Below, piece by piece: positions 45,269 through 55,058 of a stretch of 64,000 bases of DNA (position 1 is the stretch's first letter; each line of letters begins with the position of its first letter). A program made the translations under genes and the position numbers. The notes below the pieces were generated by a model. It was given only the letters and a program-made list of their open reading frames with translations, was not told where the DNA came from and did not search any database. The DNA comes from Vibrio sp. AND4 (GTDB taxonomy: Bacteria > Pseudomonadota > Gammaproteobacteria > Enterobacterales > Vibrionaceae): the NCBI RefSeq assembly GCF_000171815.1, contig NZ_ABGR01000002.1, positions 124,001-188,000 of the forward strand. Direction: 5' to 3'.

Positions 45269-46462
45269 TTAAAGAACTTTACAAGCAAAACCTTTAAGGT
45301 AGAAACCTTCAGGGTATGCGGTATCAGTCGGGTGATCGGCTGCTTGCTCAAAACGCTCTATAAATTTAACTTGGCGGTTTGCATCGACTGCTGCATCGGC
45401 GATGATTTTTTGGAACAGAACTTGATCCATTAAGCCTGAGCAAGAGTAAGTTAGTAGCGTCCCACCAGGGGTTAGAATTTGCATCGCCAGCATGTTGATG
45501 TCTTTGTAGCCACGACATGCGCCGTTTAACTGCGCTTTGCTTTCCGCAAATTTCGGTGGATCCATGATCACCACGTCGAACTTGGTGCCTTGGTCACGGT
45601 ACTCGCGTAAAAGTTTAAACACATCTGCATTTAGGAATACTGCACGCTTCTTTGAAATATCGAATTCGTTCAGTTCCGCGTTAAATTTGGCTGTATCCAG
45701 AGCAGGTTGCGATACGTCAGCGTTGATAACACGCTTCGCACCACCTTTTAGTGCATAAAGACCAAAGCCACCGGTATAAGAGAAACAGTTCAAAACTGTT
45801 TTGTCTTTTACGTATTTCATCGCTTGCTGGCGGCTATCACGCTGGTCTAGGTAGAAACCTGTTTTATGACCACTAACAATGTCCACGCTGATTTTCACGC
45901 CGTTTTCTTCGATGACGACTGACTTTGGTGGCTCTTCACCATGCAATACGCCTGTGGTTTCTTCTAGGCCTTCTTTTTTGCGTACCGAAACATCAGAGCG
46001 TTCGTAAACGTTACAATCGGGAAAGCATTCAACCAGAGCTTCTACAATCGCTTGTTTGTTGTATTCTGCGCCCGCACTTAAAAGTTGGCATACAAAGAAA
46101 TTCTTGTAACGGTCGATCGTTACGCCAGGCATACCATCAGACTCCGCCGCGACAAGGCGGTAACCCGTGAGGCCATCACGTTCGATAATATCTTCACGAA
46201 GAAACTGAGCATCTTTGAAGCGTTTAACAAAGAAGGCTTTGTTGATCGCTTCCTTTTCAAAGCTCCAAATACGAGCACGAATTTGAGAAACTGGAGAATA
46301 TGCAGCCTTAGCTAGCCATTTTCCGTCGTGAGTGAACACATCAACGGTTTCGCCAAGAGCTGGTTCGCCCTCAACTTTACTGATGCCTCGAGAGAAGATC
46401 CAAGGGTGCTTGCGCTTAACCGATTTCTCACGACCTTTAACCAAGTAAATAGCAGCTATCAT
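45269..46462 (-). CDS. rlmI: 23S rRNA m5C1962 methyltransferase
   Basis: This cytosolic enzyme of about 397 residues methylates C1962 of 23S rRNA. An N-terminal PUA domain (about residues 1-75; [18 protein letters not shown]) is followed by an EEHEE-type central part and a Rossmann SAM-dependent methyltransferase domain with [10 protein letters not shown] and the catalytic DPPKFAESK. The frame is open to 46525, but the start [12 protein letters not shown] at 46462 matches the usual RlmI N-terminus; the 21 residues upstream look like leader translated by chance. It is a single gene with its own terminator. Confidence 0.94.
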   Translation of the reverse strand: MIAAIYLVKGREKSVKRKHPWIFSRGISKVEGEPALGETVDVFTHDGKWLAKAAYSPVSQIRARIWSFEKEAINKAFFVKRFKDAQFLREDIIERDGLTGYRLVAAESDGMPGVTIDRYKNFFVCQLLSAGAEYNKQAIVEALVECFPDCNVYERSDVSVRKKEGLEETTGVLHGEEPPKSVVIEENGVKISVDIVSGHKTGFYLDQRDSRQQAMKYVKDKTVLNCFSYTGGFGLYALKGGAKRVINADVSQPALDTAKFNAELNEFDISKKRAVFLNADVFKLLREYRDQGTKFDVVIMDPPKFAESKAQLNGACRGYKDINMLAMQILTPGGTLLTYSCSGLMDQVLFQKIIADAAVDANRQVKFIERFEQAADHPTDTAYPEGFYLKGFACKVL

Positions 46463-46734
46463 TTCTTTAGCTCTTGTTGAGTTTTTAAAGGGGCGTATTG
46501 TCAGGGAAGTTACCTGCAAAAGCAATATCCATCGGCTATGACAGCAAAAGACTCGACTCTGTTCGCCAGCACGAGCGGCTTCTATTGCACCATCTTGCGC
46601 AAGTAAGTTTGCTCGTTCAGAGGTGGAAAGAAATTTCTTTCATAATTATTATAACCATATAAAAACCCACTATCCTTAGTGGGGTAAATAGACGCAAATA
46701 AATATATCACCCAAGTTTAGGGAGCGGTATACGG

Positions 46735-47007
46735 ATGATTCTAAAGTGTGAGAAGTTTCTTATAGTGGGTCATGTGCAGGGGGTAGGATTTCGTTACCAC
46801 ACCTCACATCATGGATTGAAGTTGGGTCTAACGGGGTACGCCAAAAATCTAAATAGCGGGAGTGTTGAAGTGATTGCCTGTGGCACAGAGGAACAAATTG
46901 CTGTGTTTTCCGCTTGGCTAGAGGAAGGACCGCGGTCGGCGAGGGTAGACAGTGTTACGCAGGAGACAGTGTCTTATAAGCCTTTCCGCGGGTTCAAGAT
47001 TTTATAG
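46735..47007 (+). CDS. yccX: acylphosphatase
   Basis: This 90-residue cytosolic enzyme hydrolyses acyl phosphates. The family signature VGHVQGVGFRYHTSHHGLKL is complete (residues 12-31), with the catalytic Arg23. The conserved GYAKNLNSGSVEV with the catalytic Asn follows. The ATG at 46735 has the site GGGAGCGG upstream. It lies beside rlmI and tusE, as in enterobacteria (yccW-yccX-tusE). Confidence 0.94.
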   Translation: MILKCEKFLIVGHVQGVGFRYHTSHHGLKLGLTGYAKNLNSGSVEVIACGTEEQIAVFSAWLEEGPRSARVDSVTQETVSYKPFRGFKIL

Positions 47008-47054
47008 AATTACCATCAATAATATTTCAAGTAATTATTCCGAAAACAAAAGAC

Positions 47055-47384
47055 CTACAAACATTTTGCAGGCTTTGGCAAGCCAGCCAGTTTGGTTGCT
47101 TGCTTGGCAGGGCCTTTTTTAAACAGTTTGAATAGGTACTTACTGTTACCTTTTTCCGGGCCATGTGCTTTTTCCATTGCTTTTACCAGCATTCTTACTG
47201 CTGGTGACGTGTTGAATTCTTCATAAAAGTCGCGAACGAAGTGAACGACTTCTAGATGTGCTTCAGTCAACTCAATGTCTTCTTCTTTTGCTAAAAGCTC
47301 AATCATGCCTTGTTCCCACTGAGTGTGGTCAAGTAGGTAACCTTGAGCATCAGTTTCAATTTCTTTGCCGTTGTAAACAAACAT
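47055..47384 (-). CDS. tusE: sulfurtransferase TusE (DsrC family)
   Basis: This 109-residue cytosolic protein accepts sulfur from the TusBCD complex and passes it to MnmA for 2-thiouridine in tRNA. The persulfide-carrying Cys is the penultimate residue (PAKCL). The central [20 protein letters not shown] is the family signature. Its neighbours yccX and yccA are the same as in enterobacteria. It is a single gene on the minus strand, convergent with yccX. Confidence 0.95.
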   Translation of the reverse strand: MFVYNGKEIETDAQGYLLDHTQWEQGMIELLAKEEDIELTEAHLEVVHFVRDFYEEFNTSPAVRMLVKAMEKAHGPEKGNSKYLFKLFKKGPAKQATKLAGLPKPAKCL

Positions 47385-47660
47385 AGCTTTATTTCCGCTA
47401 AGTAACTTTTGATATATACAGGGTAGCGTAGAGGCTGACGTGTTCTCAACAAAAGAATCTTTTGAGTTATCTGAGCGATGTAAATATGAGCAATGAAATG
47501 GGCAATTAATAAAACGAGGAAGACGGTTTGTATAAAACAGTTTTTATTCATTAAATTGTTTATTTATGCGTTGAGTGAGAGGTTTTGCGGGGTGGGCATT
47601 TCTGTTTTTGCATGAGCATTCAATCTCTGCCCTAGAAACTTCGTTTGAAGAAAGCAGAAA
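47385..47660. other. intergenic region upstream of tusE
   Basis: About 275 bases carrying the tusE promoter region. The minus-strand ORF at 47303-47551 overlaps tusE in another frame and is not supported. Confidence 0.45.
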
Positions 47661-47693
47661 AGAAAAAGGCCTGAAGGTAAACTTCAGGCCTTT
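47661..47693 (-). terminator. terminator of yccA
   Basis: Minus strand AAAGGCCTGAAG, loop TTTAC, CTTCAGGCCTTT (47693-47665), a perfect 12-bp stem running into TTTTTCTTTTC. Confidence 0.92.
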
Positions 47694-47713
47694 GAATTTA
47701 TGATAATAACGGA

Positions 47714-48382
47714 TTAATCGTCGTTCATAATACCTAGAATGCTAAGAAGGCTAGTGAATAGGTTCAGGATGTTTAGGTACATCGAGATGGTTGCGCTCAC
47801 GTAGTTTGTTTCTTCACCACGAACAATGCGGCTTGTGTCGTAAAGAATGAAACCAGAAAACACAAGTGCAGACACACTACTGATCACAAGATGAGCAAGT
47901 GTTGAACCAACAAAAATGTTGATGAGCGCCGCCACGATAACGATGATCAGGCCAGCCATCAGGAAATTGCGCATGAAAGAAAAGTCTTTCTTACTTGAAA
48001 TAGTGTATGCAGATAGACCCAGAAATACCATACCTGTCAAGCCGAGAGCTTGCGCAATGATGCTCGGTCCATTAGGGATTGCCACATAGTGGTTAAGCAT
48101 AGGACCAAGCGCACCACCCATAAGCGTTGTAAACACAAACGTCCATACAATGCCTGTCGATGAATTAATCGCTTTAGGCATAACGAAAAACAAAATACCG
48201 ATAGCTGCTAACTGCATAACGATAGCCACGATTGATGAAATCTGCATTGCCATTGTTGCCATAGCTGCGATTGCACTTGTAACCAGCGTCATTGAAAGCA
48301 AGAAATAAGTGTTTTTCAATACTTTGTTTGTTTCAAGTGTGCTAGGGGCACTTGTAGAGCGAGAAAACATTGGACTGTTCAT
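47714..48382 (-). CDS. yccA: Bax inhibitor-1 family membrane protein (YccA)
   Basis: This 222-residue inner-membrane protein has seven hydrophobic segments and the C-terminal BI-1 pattern SALVFSGFILYDTSRIVRGE with the conserved Asp. Enterobacterial YccA is a substrate and modulator of the FtsH protease; the broader family forms pH-sensitive ion leak channels. The neighbours fit yccA. It is a single gene with a strong terminator. The ATG is followed by a polar N-terminus of about 25 residues that faces the cytoplasm. Confidence 0.93.
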   Translation of the reverse strand: MNSPMFSRSTSAPSTLETNKVLKNTYFLLSMTLVTSAIAAMATMAMQISSIVAIVMQLAAIGILFFVMPKAINSSTGIVWTFVFTTLMGGALGPMLNHYVAIPNGPSIIAQALGLTGMVFLGLSAYTISSKKDFSFMRNFLMAGLIIVIVAALINIFVGSTLAHLVISSVSALVFSGFILYDTSRIVRGEETNYVSATISMYLNILNLFTSLLSILGIMNDD

Positions 48383-48663
48383 AATTTTCCTTAATAAGGG
48401 CTGTCTTACTTAATTATATAGACATATATGGGCCTGATAGTTCAAAAAATCAAGGCCGTCACAAGTATATCTAGGACAAAATAATAATAGAAATAGTGCG
48501 TTATGTATCTTGCAACTTGTAACACAATGTTACCAGCTTGCAAAGCGAACAAAACCTTAATATTCAAAGCCATGATGATTGCTTCGCAAATTGTGTGCAA
48601 ATTCACAACCCATTGAATCAATGAGATTCTTGTTCTGAGAAAGACTCGCTCATGTTGGCGAAA
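48383..48663. other. intergenic region between yccA and the aap operon
   Basis: About 280 bases, AT-rich, that should hold the yccA promoter on the minus strand. No gene or recognisable RNA is seen. Confidence 0.45.
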
Positions 48664-48694
48664 ATAAAAAGCACTGATTGGAGGTCAGTGCTTT
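48664..48694 (-). terminator. terminator of aapJQMP
   Basis: AAAGCACTGA (48668-48677) pairs with TCAGTGCTTT (48685-48694); on the minus strand it is followed by TTTATTTTCG. Confidence 0.88.
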
Positions 48695-48744
48695 AAACTG
48701 GATACGAGTGTTTGTTTGAGTATACGCCTGTTTTTTAGCCGTCA

Positions 48745-49494
48745 CTAATGATGAAGAATTTGAGCCAAGAAATTCTGAGTTCGATCCGATTGCGGGTTCT
48801 CAAAGAAGTCGACTGGGTTGTTTTCTTCTATGATCTCACCTGCATCCATAAAGATAACGCGATCAGCGACTTCCTTTGCAAAACCCATCTCGTGCGTTAC
48901 GCATAGCATGGTCATGCCTTCTTCAGCTAGTTCTACCATGACATCAAGAACCTCACGTACCATTTCTGGATCGAGTGCTGATGTTGGCTCATCAAACAAC
49001 ATCACCTTCGGATTCATACAGAGTGATCGGGCGATGGCCACACGCTGTTGTTGACCACCTGAAAGTTGCCCCGGGTATTTATCAGCTTGATCTGGGATCT
49101 TAACTCGTTCTAGGTATTGCATTGCGATGGCTTCTGCCTCGGCTTTTGGCATTTTCTTAACCCAAATCGGCGCAAGTGAACAATTTTCTAAAACGGTTAG
49201 ATGAGGAAAAAGGTTGAAATGCTGAAAGCACATGCCCACCTCACGACGAACGGCCTCGATATTTTTAAGATCCTCTGTAAGCTCGGTACCAGAAACATAA
49301 ATACTACCAGCTTGATGCTCTTCCAAGCGGTTAATACAACGAATCATGGTCGATTTACCGGAACCAGAAGGACCGCAGATAACGATTTTTTCACCCTTTT
49401 TTACTTCTAGGTTGATGTTCTTTAGTACGTGAAACTCACCGTACCACTTGTTCATGTCTTTCAACTGAATCATATAATCTTCTTGTTGCGTCAT
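48745..49494 (-). CDS. aapP: polar amino-acid ABC transporter ATPase
   Basis: This 249-residue cytosolic ATPase of the glutamate/glutamine/aspartate importer family has Walker [11 protein letters not shown] near residue 40. The signature [14 protein letters not shown] lies near residue 143, Walker [15 protein letters not shown] near residue 163, and the switch His in CVTHEMGFA near residue 198. It is the last gene of aapJQMP, 23 bases after aapM. With the two permeases and the binding protein it forms a complete importer for acidic or general L-amino acids. Confidence 0.95.
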   Translation of the reverse strand: MTQQEDYMIQLKDMNKWYGEFHVLKNINLEVKKGEKIVICGPSGSGKSTMIRCINRLEEHQAGSIYVSGTELTEDLKNIEAVRREVGMCFQHFNLFPHLTVLENCSLAPIWVKKMPKAEAEAIAMQYLERVKIPDQADKYPGQLSGGQQQRVAIARSLCMNPKVMLFDEPTSALDPEMVREVLDVMVELAEEGMTMLCVTHEMGFAKEVADRVIFMDAGEIIEENNPVDFFENPQSDRTQNFLAQILHH

Positions 49495-49517
49495 AATACG
49501 TCCTTGATATTAATGAG

Positions 49518-50615
49518 CTATCTTTTGTGACCGGTATGGAGTTTGTTTTCCAGCCATATTGAGTACCGCGACATCCCAAAACAGAATACCCAAAACACTA
49601 ACGCGACAAACACATAACTTTCGGTTGCGAAGCCTAACCATTCAGGGTCGGTATTCGCGGCTTGTCCGATACCTAACACGTCAAACATACCAATAATAAG
49701 TACTAGGCTGGTGTCTTTAAAGAGACCGATAAAGGTGTTCACAATTGAAGGAATGGTAATCTTTAATGCCTGGGGCAGAATAATCAGTCCGGTTTTTTTC
49801 CAGTAACTGAGACCGAGTGCATCAGCTGCTTCGTATTGACCTTTTGGAATCGCTTGTAATCCACCGCGCACAACTTCTGCCATGTATGCGGCACTGAACA
49901 TGACTACGCCTATAAGAGCCCGTATTAGCTTGTCTGTCTCTGATCCTTCGGATAAGAAAAGAGGCAGCATGACCGATGCCATGAATAGCACAGTAATCAA
50001 GGGAACGCCGCGCCAGACTTCTATGTACACCGTACAGATACTACGAATAATCGGCATATCTGAACGACGTCCAAGCGCCAAAGCAACACCAATAGGTAGT
50101 GAAACGACAATACCAACGAGCGCGATGATCAAGGTAACTAGCAAACCGCCCCATTTGTGGGTCTCAACCACCTCCAGACCAAATACGCCGCCATAAAGCA
50201 ACGCAGCGATGATGAATGGATAAATGTTGACGAAGAACAACCAAATCCAAATACGTTTTGGTGTTTTCTCGTACGCAAGCAGTACAGTAAAGATAGCCAG
50301 CGTGATATAAAACAAGCGAGGACGCCAAAGCTCAGCTTCAGGGTAGAAGCCATACATAAACTGTTCCCAGCGAACACTGATGAATACCCAACAGGCTCCT
50401 TCGCGACTACAATCATCTCTGGTTGTGCCAATCCAGTCTGCATTAATGAACGCCCAATCTAGGATGTTCCAAAGCGCAGAAAATACAATATAAGCAAGAA
50501 ATAGGGTGACGATGGAGTTGATTGGCCCATTAAATAGGTTTTTGCGCAGCCAGCCAACCACCCCAATAGTATTTGCTGGTGGCGGGAGGTCGGGTTGGAA
50601 TTGATGTATGCTCAT
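49518..50615 (-). CDS. aapM: polar amino-acid ABC transporter permease AapM
   Basis: This inner-membrane permease of about 365 residues has the HisM/GlnP-type transport domain in its C-terminal half. The coupling loop EAADALGLSYWKKTGLIILPQA (about residues 264-285) contacts the ATPase. An extra N-terminal region of several TM segments is typical of AapM. The start at 50615 (MSIHQFQPD) follows the ribosome site GGAGAGA and leaves one base between it and the aapQ stop; the longer frame to 50636 would overlap aapQ. Confidence 0.93.
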   Translation of the reverse strand: MSIHQFQPDLPPPANTIGVVGWLRKNLFNGPINSIVTLFLAYIVFSALWNILDWAFINADWIGTTRDDCSREGACWVFISVRWEQFMYGFYPEAELWRPRLFYITLAIFTVLLAYEKTPKRIWIWLFFVNIYPFIIAALLYGGVFGLEVVETHKWGGLLVTLIIALVGIVVSLPIGVALALGRRSDMPIIRSICTVYIEVWRGVPLITVLFMASVMLPLFLSEGSETDKLIRALIGVVMFSAAYMAEVVRGGLQAIPKGQYEAADALGLSYWKKTGLIILPQALKITIPSIVNTFIGLFKDTSLVLIIGMFDVLGIGQAANTDPEWLGFATESYVFVALVFWVFCFGMSRYSIWLENKLHTGHKR

Positions 50616-50616
50616 A

Positions 50617-51822
50617 TTATCTCTCCACCAGTGCAACTTTACGGTTGTAAAGGTTCATCAACGCCGAAGTAATCAGGCTCAATGCCAAATAAACACCCAT
50701 GGTCATCGCGATAATCTCAATCGCTTGTCCAGTTTGGTTTAAGGTGGTACCTGCGAAAACAGAAACCAAGTCCGGGTAACCAATTGCCATTGCTAGCGAG
50801 GAGTTTTTGGTTAGGTTCAGATATTGGCTGGTAAGAGGGGGGATAATAATGCGTAATGCTTGCGGAATGACCACCAACTTAAGTGTCTTAGTACGAGGAA
50901 GACCAAGTGACATCGCCGCTTCCGTTTGACCATGACTGACGGCATTAATACCAGAACGTACTATCTCAGCAATGAACGATGCAGTATAGACACTTAGCGC
51001 GAGTAACAGTGCGGCAAGTTCAGGGATGATGCTAATACCACCACGGAAGTTAAAACCTTTTAGCTCCGGATATTGCAGTGAAATAGGCATACCCGCTATA
51101 AAGTAAACGGCCAATGGTAGAACAATGACTAATCCAAAGACAATTCGGACCATTGGCGTCTGTTGTCCCGTTAAGCGCTGTTTATTTCTGGCCCATATGT
51201 AGATCAAGAAACTCGCGACAATTCCAAAAATAAATGCGGCAATAACAACGCTGCTTCCTGCTTCCCAAATTGGTGCGGGGAAGTACAAACCACGCACGTT
51301 TAAAAAGACGGCCTCACCAATACTCATACTTTGACGTGGTGAAGGGAGGGCCTGAAGAACGGCGAAATACCAAAAGAAGATTTGTAAAAGGAGTGGGATA
51401 TTTCGGAACGTTTCTATATATACTGCTGCTAGCCTGCTCACCAACCAGTTGGACGACAGACGGGCTATCCCCATGATAAAACCTATGATGGTGGCGAGAA
51501 TAATGCCCAGTACAGCAACCAGTGCGGTGTTAAGCAAACCGACGATAAAAGTACGACCATAAGAAAAGGTTTCATCGTATTCAATGAGTGTTAGGCCAAT
51601 CCCAAAGCCTGCCTCTTGATTTAGGAAGCCAAACCCTGTTGCAATACCACGTGCTTCAAGGTTAGATAGTGCGTTGTTGACGATAGTGTAGAAGAAAAAT
51701 ACCAGTGCTGCGACGGCTATGAACTGGAAAAAAGCAGAGCGAAAAGCTGGATTATAGAGCAAGTTTTCACTACGCCTTGGTTTGGACATCGTACTTGGCG
51801 ATGTATTATTCGTCGGTTTCAT
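50617..51822 (-). CDS. aapQ: polar amino-acid ABC transporter permease AapQ
   Basis: This 401-residue inner-membrane permease pairs with AapM. It has a large N-terminal membrane part and the C-terminal transport domain with coupling loop EAAMSLGLPRTKTLKLVVIP near residue 303. The insertion between the early TM segments, about 100 residues long, is typical of AapQ/YhdX. It lies about 80 bases downstream of aapJ, behind a hairpin terminator that may reduce read-through from aapJ. Confidence 0.93.
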   Translation of the reverse strand: MKPTNNTSPSTMSKPRRSENLLYNPAFRSAFFQFIAVAALVFFFYTIVNNALSNLEARGIATGFGFLNQEAGFGIGLTLIEYDETFSYGRTFIVGLLNTALVAVLGIILATIIGFIMGIARLSSNWLVSRLAAVYIETFRNIPLLLQIFFWYFAVLQALPSPRQSMSIGEAVFLNVRGLYFPAPIWEAGSSVVIAAFIFGIVASFLIYIWARNKQRLTGQQTPMVRIVFGLVIVLPLAVYFIAGMPISLQYPELKGFNFRGGISIIPELAALLLALSVYTASFIAEIVRSGINAVSHGQTEAAMSLGLPRTKTLKLVVIPQALRIIIPPLTSQYLNLTKNSSLAMAIGYPDLVSVFAGTTLNQTGQAIEIIAMTMGVYLALSLITSALMNLYNRKVALVER

Positions 51823-51866
51823 ACAGCGATAACCTCAAACCTTTATGTATACATGTACTCACGAAA

Positions 51867-51888
51867 AAGGGCGGCATAAACCGCCCTA
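51867..51888 (-). terminator. hairpin between aapJ and aapQ, probable partial terminator
   Basis: AGGGCGG (51868-51874) and CCGCCCT (51881-51887) form a perfect 7-bp GC-rich stem. On the minus strand it runs into TTTTTCGTG. It lies about 15 bases past the aapJ stop. Such hairpins let the binding protein be made in excess over the permeases. Confidence 0.75.
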
Positions 51889-51902
51889 TGGTGATCGTTG
51901 TA

Positions 51903-52931
51903 TTAGCGAATTGGTGGCGCGTACATAAACCCGCCCGCATTCCACAGTGCATTCACGCCACGAGAAATGTTCAACGGTGAAGCAGTACCAACCGTGCGCT
52001 CGAAGCTTTCGCCATAGTTACCGACTTGTTTAATAACTTGATAGCCCCAATCGTCACGAATGCCAAGACCTTTGCCTTTCGGCCCATCCACACCGAGAAT
52101 ACGCTTGATGTTCGGATCCTTCGATTTCTTCATTTCGTCAACATTTTTGGAGCTAATGCCATATTCTTCTGCGTTAACCATGGTAGCTAACGTCCACTTC
52201 GCAATATTGAACCATCGGTCATCGCCTTGGCGAACTACTGGGCCTAGAGGCTCTTTTGAAATGATTTCAGGTAAAACGGTTGCAGATGACGGGTCTTCAA
52301 GGTTGAGACGCAGAGCATAAAGGCCAGATTGGTCCGTTGTTAGAACGTCACAACGGCCTGCATCAAACCCTTTAGAAGTCTGTGCTGCCGTATCAAATAC
52401 GACGGGTTTGTATGCCATACCCTGATTGCGGAAGTAGTCAGCTAAGTTGAGTTCTGTCGTTGTACCTGATTGCACACAGACTGATGCGCCATCCAAATCT
52501 TTTGCACTTGAAACTTCAAGATCTTTTTTAACCATGAACCCTTGGCCGTCGTAATAGTTCACTCCGACAAAGTTCAGGCCTAAAGCTGTGTCGCGATGAA
52601 GTGTCCAGGTGGTATTACGTGAAAGCACATCGATTTCACCCGATTGAAGTGCGGTGAAACGTTCTTTCGCGGTCAGGGGGACATATTTAACTTTCGATTT
52701 ATCCCCAAGAACGGCGGCAGCCAGTGCTTGGCAATATTCTACGTCAATACCTTCCCATTCTCCTTTTGCGTTAGGGTTTGAGAAGCCAGGTAGACCGGTG
52801 CTTACGCCACAGTTGAGGAAACCTTGTTTTGTGACTTTTTCCAGAGTACCGTCAGCGGCATGTGCTGTAGTAGCCAACATGGTGGTAGAAGCCGCGATAA
52901 CGGAAGCTAGAATAGTGAGTTTATTTGCCAT
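51903..52931 (-). CDS. aapJ: polar amino-acid ABC transporter binding protein AapJ
   Basis: This periplasmic SBP_bac_3 protein of about 342 residues has a signal peptide cleaved after ATTAHA (about residue 25 from the start MANKLTILAS). The family opening LNCGVSTGLPGFSNPNAKGEWEGIDVEYCQ is clear. The larger size compared with HisJ/GlnH matches the AapJ/YhdW type. The ATG at 52931 has the site CAGGATGG upstream; the frame is open to 52955 without support. It is the first gene of the aapJQMP operon. Confidence 0.94.
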   Translation of the reverse strand: MANKLTILASVIAASTTMLATTAHAADGTLEKVTKQGFLNCGVSTGLPGFSNPNAKGEWEGIDVEYCQALAAAVLGDKSKVKYVPLTAKERFTALQSGEIDVLSRNTTWTLHRDTALGLNFVGVNYYDGQGFMVKKDLEVSSAKDLDGASVCVQSGTTTELNLADYFRNQGMAYKPVVFDTAAQTSKGFDAGRCDVLTTDQSGLYALRLNLEDPSSATVLPEIISKEPLGPVVRQGDDRWFNIAKWTLATMVNAEEYGISSKNVDEMKKSKDPNIKRILGVDGPKGKGLGIRDDWGYQVIKQVGNYGESFERTVGTASPLNISRGVNALWNAGGFMYAPPIR

Positions 52932-52960
52932 ATGTATCCATCCTGTATGATCCATGTTTG

Positions 52961-52977
52961 ATCAGGAGCGTCCTGAT
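52961..52977. promoter_or_regulatory. palindrome ATCAGGA-GCG-TCCTGAT upstream of aapJ
   Basis: A perfect 7+7 inverted repeat, 30 bases before the aapJ start. It may be an operator or a hairpin in the 5' leader. The sequence does not match an operator I know. Confidence 0.4.
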
Positions 52978-53392
52978 ACAACGTGTCCAATTCATCTGTG
53001 TTTTCGTCCTATATGATTGATTTTTAGACAAACCGCCATCTTCAAATCAGTCAGTAGTAAGCGTAGGAAAGGATTTGCTAATTCTCAAATATATAATTTA
53101 CAGAAGGTTTTGGTGAGAAGTCACAAAATGCCTTGCGGATTAGAATGGCGAACTGTTAATTGTTTGTAAATAGTGCAACTAATTGTAGAAATTAGTGCAT
53201 CAGCACAATCGGTAAAATAAGAAAAAAAAAGTAGGACAAATAACTTATTATTAAAACTATCACTAGCGAAAAGTGGTTCTAGTAGCCAAAAATTTGAACA
53301 AATATTATTTGTGAAGTCGAAACAAGGTGAAGTGATTGCCTCATTTTTGATAGCATGAACCTAGATTGTTATTTGAAGTGGTCATGGATTGA
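52978..53392. other. intergenic region between divergent aapJ and the CysG-N-like gene
   Basis: About 415 AT-rich bases between two divergent genes, so it carries promoters for both. I searched for a sigma-54 -24/-12 motif, which many glutamate importers use, and did not find one. Confidence 0.5.
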
Positions 53393-54313
53393 ATGCGATA
53401 TTTTCCTCTGTTCTTAGATTTAGTAAACAAACCGGTTCTGATTGTCGGTGGTGGCGAAGTAGCAAGCCGCAAGGTGGAGGCATTGTTGAAGGCTGGGGCG
53501 AATGTCACTATTGTCTCCCCAACGGTTGTCGACTTCCTCGATAACCTTGCCCGAGCACATCAAGTTGATTGGATTCAAAGGTTTTATTCAAGTGACATTG
53601 TCACAAAGTCATTCATTCAAGTATGGGCGACGACGGATAATCCAGAGTTAAACCATCAAGTCTACAAAGATGCCAAAGAGCTCGGTATTCTTGTTAACGT
53701 TGTTGACGATAAACCTTATTGCGACTTTATTACGCCTTCAATGATCAACCGTGGTCGTATTCAAGTTGCCATCTCAAGTGGTGGCGCGTCACCGGTGTTG
53801 ATTCGCAACATTCGTGAAAAGCTTGAATCGATCCTCCCACAAAATATGGAGTTAATGGCGGAGTTTGCTAATTCTAAACGGAATTCGATTAAACAAGTCC
53901 TTCCTAACGTTGATTTGCGTCGAAAGTTTTGGGAAAGCTATTTTTCACACCCAGAAGTGGAAAACGCCCGCGATAACCGAGAGCTCGAAGTTATTTATCA
54001 ACAAACCTTGTCCGAGCCCTTAGATGAGACAGGCAGTTGTACTTGGATTCAAGTAGGTAAAGATGTTGAGATGTTACCGATCAAAGCTGTTCGCTACATG
54101 CAGCAGGCGGAACTCGTACTTTATTCAACCAAATGCAAATCCGATGTGATGGAGCTGGTGAGAAGAGACGCGGAACGTGAGGCATTTGATCATGCTACTG
54201 AGCTTTCGGATCTGTTAAGTAAAGCCAAAGAAAATAAGCTGCGGGTGTGCGTATTCATCCCTCAGGGTACAAGTGAGTTCTCTCTGCTGCAAGGGCGAGA
54301 CTTGGTTATTTAA
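53393..54313 (+). CDS. precorrin-2 dehydrogenase/ferrochelatase-like protein with a vestigial methyltransferase tail
   Basis: This 306-residue protein matches the N-terminal module of siroheme synthase CysG. A Rossmann fold (LIVGGGEVASRKVEALLKAGA, residues 16-36) is followed by NVVDD (catalytic Asp, about 105-106) and VAISSGGASPVLIR (serine loop, about 125-138). Residues 216-306 align with the first 90 residues of the SUMT methyltransferase half. The SAM-binding GxGPGD reads GKDVE, the ...KGGDPFxFGRG motif reads IPQGTSEFSLLQGRD, and the protein then stops. It should make siroheme from precorrin-2 but cannot methylate, unless it has taken a different role. It stands alone and is divergent from the aap operon. 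Confidence 0.85.
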   Translation: MRYFPLFLDLVNKPVLIVGGGEVASRKVEALLKAGANVTIVSPTVVDFLDNLARAHQVDWIQRFYSSDIVTKSFIQVWATTDNPELNHQVYKDAKELGILVNVVDDKPYCDFITPSMINRGRIQVAISSGGASPVLIRNIREKLESILPQNMELMAEFANSKRNSIKQVLPNVDLRRKFWESYFSHPEVENARDNRELEVIYQQTLSEPLDETGSCTWIQVGKDVEMLPIKAVRYMQQAELVLYSTKCKSDVMELVRRDAEREAFDHATELSDLLSKAKENKLRVCVFIPQGTSEFSLLQGRDLVI

Positions 54314-54429
54314 CTCTTTAATTTTAAGGTAATTGTGCACCTTTAAACGAATACCAATTCATTCTCGCTGAACCACGTATCTTTAGGTTACATGATTCCC
54401 CTTGGTTTAGTGATTATACATACCAAAAA

Positions 54430-54463
54430 CAAACGCCGACGAGATAATCGTCGGCGTTTTCAT
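54430..54463. terminator. bidirectional terminator between the CysG-N-like gene and yajQ
   Basis: AACGCCGACGA (54432-54442) pairs with TCGTCGGCGTT (54449-54459) with a short AT loop. A and T runs flank both sides, so it can serve both convergent units. Confidence 0.88.
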
Positions 54464-54543
54464 TCAACTATTGTTATTCACCCGAGAGTTACTATTTACT
54501 CAGGGTCCATATCTACTCAAAGTAAAAGAAAAGGGGAGCGCAA

Positions 54544-55026
54544 TTAATCTCGGAAGTTATTGTACTGAAATGGGATACCCATTTCTGCTTCACGGATCGC
54601 TGCCATTGTCGCTTGTAAGTCATCACGCTTCTTACCCGTTACGCGAACTTTTTCGCCTTGGATAGATGCTTGCACTTTGAGTTTTGCATCTTTAATTAGC
54701 TTCACGACTTTTTTCGCAGTGGGCGTATCTATACCTTGGCGGAAAGCGATATTTTGGTGCCAGTTCTTACCTGTCGCTTCTGGAGTTTTTGCGTCCATAG
54801 CATTCGCATCAATGTTTCGCTTTGCTAAGTGGCTACGTAGGATGTCACGCATTTGCTTCAGCTGGAACTCGCCTTCTGCTGACACTTTTACATTTTCTTC
54901 TACTAGCTCAAAGCTTGCTTTTACATTGCGGAAATCGAAACGAGTGGATAATTCACGGTTAGCGTTATCAACCGCGTTACGCAGTTCAACGGTATCAATT
55001 TCTGAAACAATATCAAACGATGGCAT
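54544..55026 (-). CDS. yajQ: YajQ-family nucleotide-binding protein
   Basis: This 160-residue cytosolic protein opens [21 protein letters not shown] and contains the two-domain ferredoxin-like pattern with [17 protein letters not shown]. In Xanthomonas, family members bind c-di-GMP and influence gene expression; in E. coli YajQ is a nucleotide-binding protein of unclear role. Given the HD-GYP and GGDEF proteins in this window, a c-di-GMP effector role is worth noting but is not shown by the sequence. Confidence 0.94.
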   Translation of the reverse strand: MPSFDIVSEIDTVELRNAVDNANRELSTRFDFRNVKASFELVEENVKVSAEGEFQLKQMRDILRSHLAKRNIDANAMDAKTPEATGKNWHQNIAFRQGIDTPTAKKVVKLIKDAKLKVQASIQGEKVRVTGKKRDDLQATMAAIREAEMGIPFQYNNFRD

Positions 55027-55058
55027 GAGGATTCCTTGATTATCTTGTTATAGGGAAA

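Noticed and set aside
52978..53200. Sigma-54 promoter for the aap operon
   Set aside because: I looked for a TGGCAC-N5-TTGC pattern on the minus strand and did not find one.
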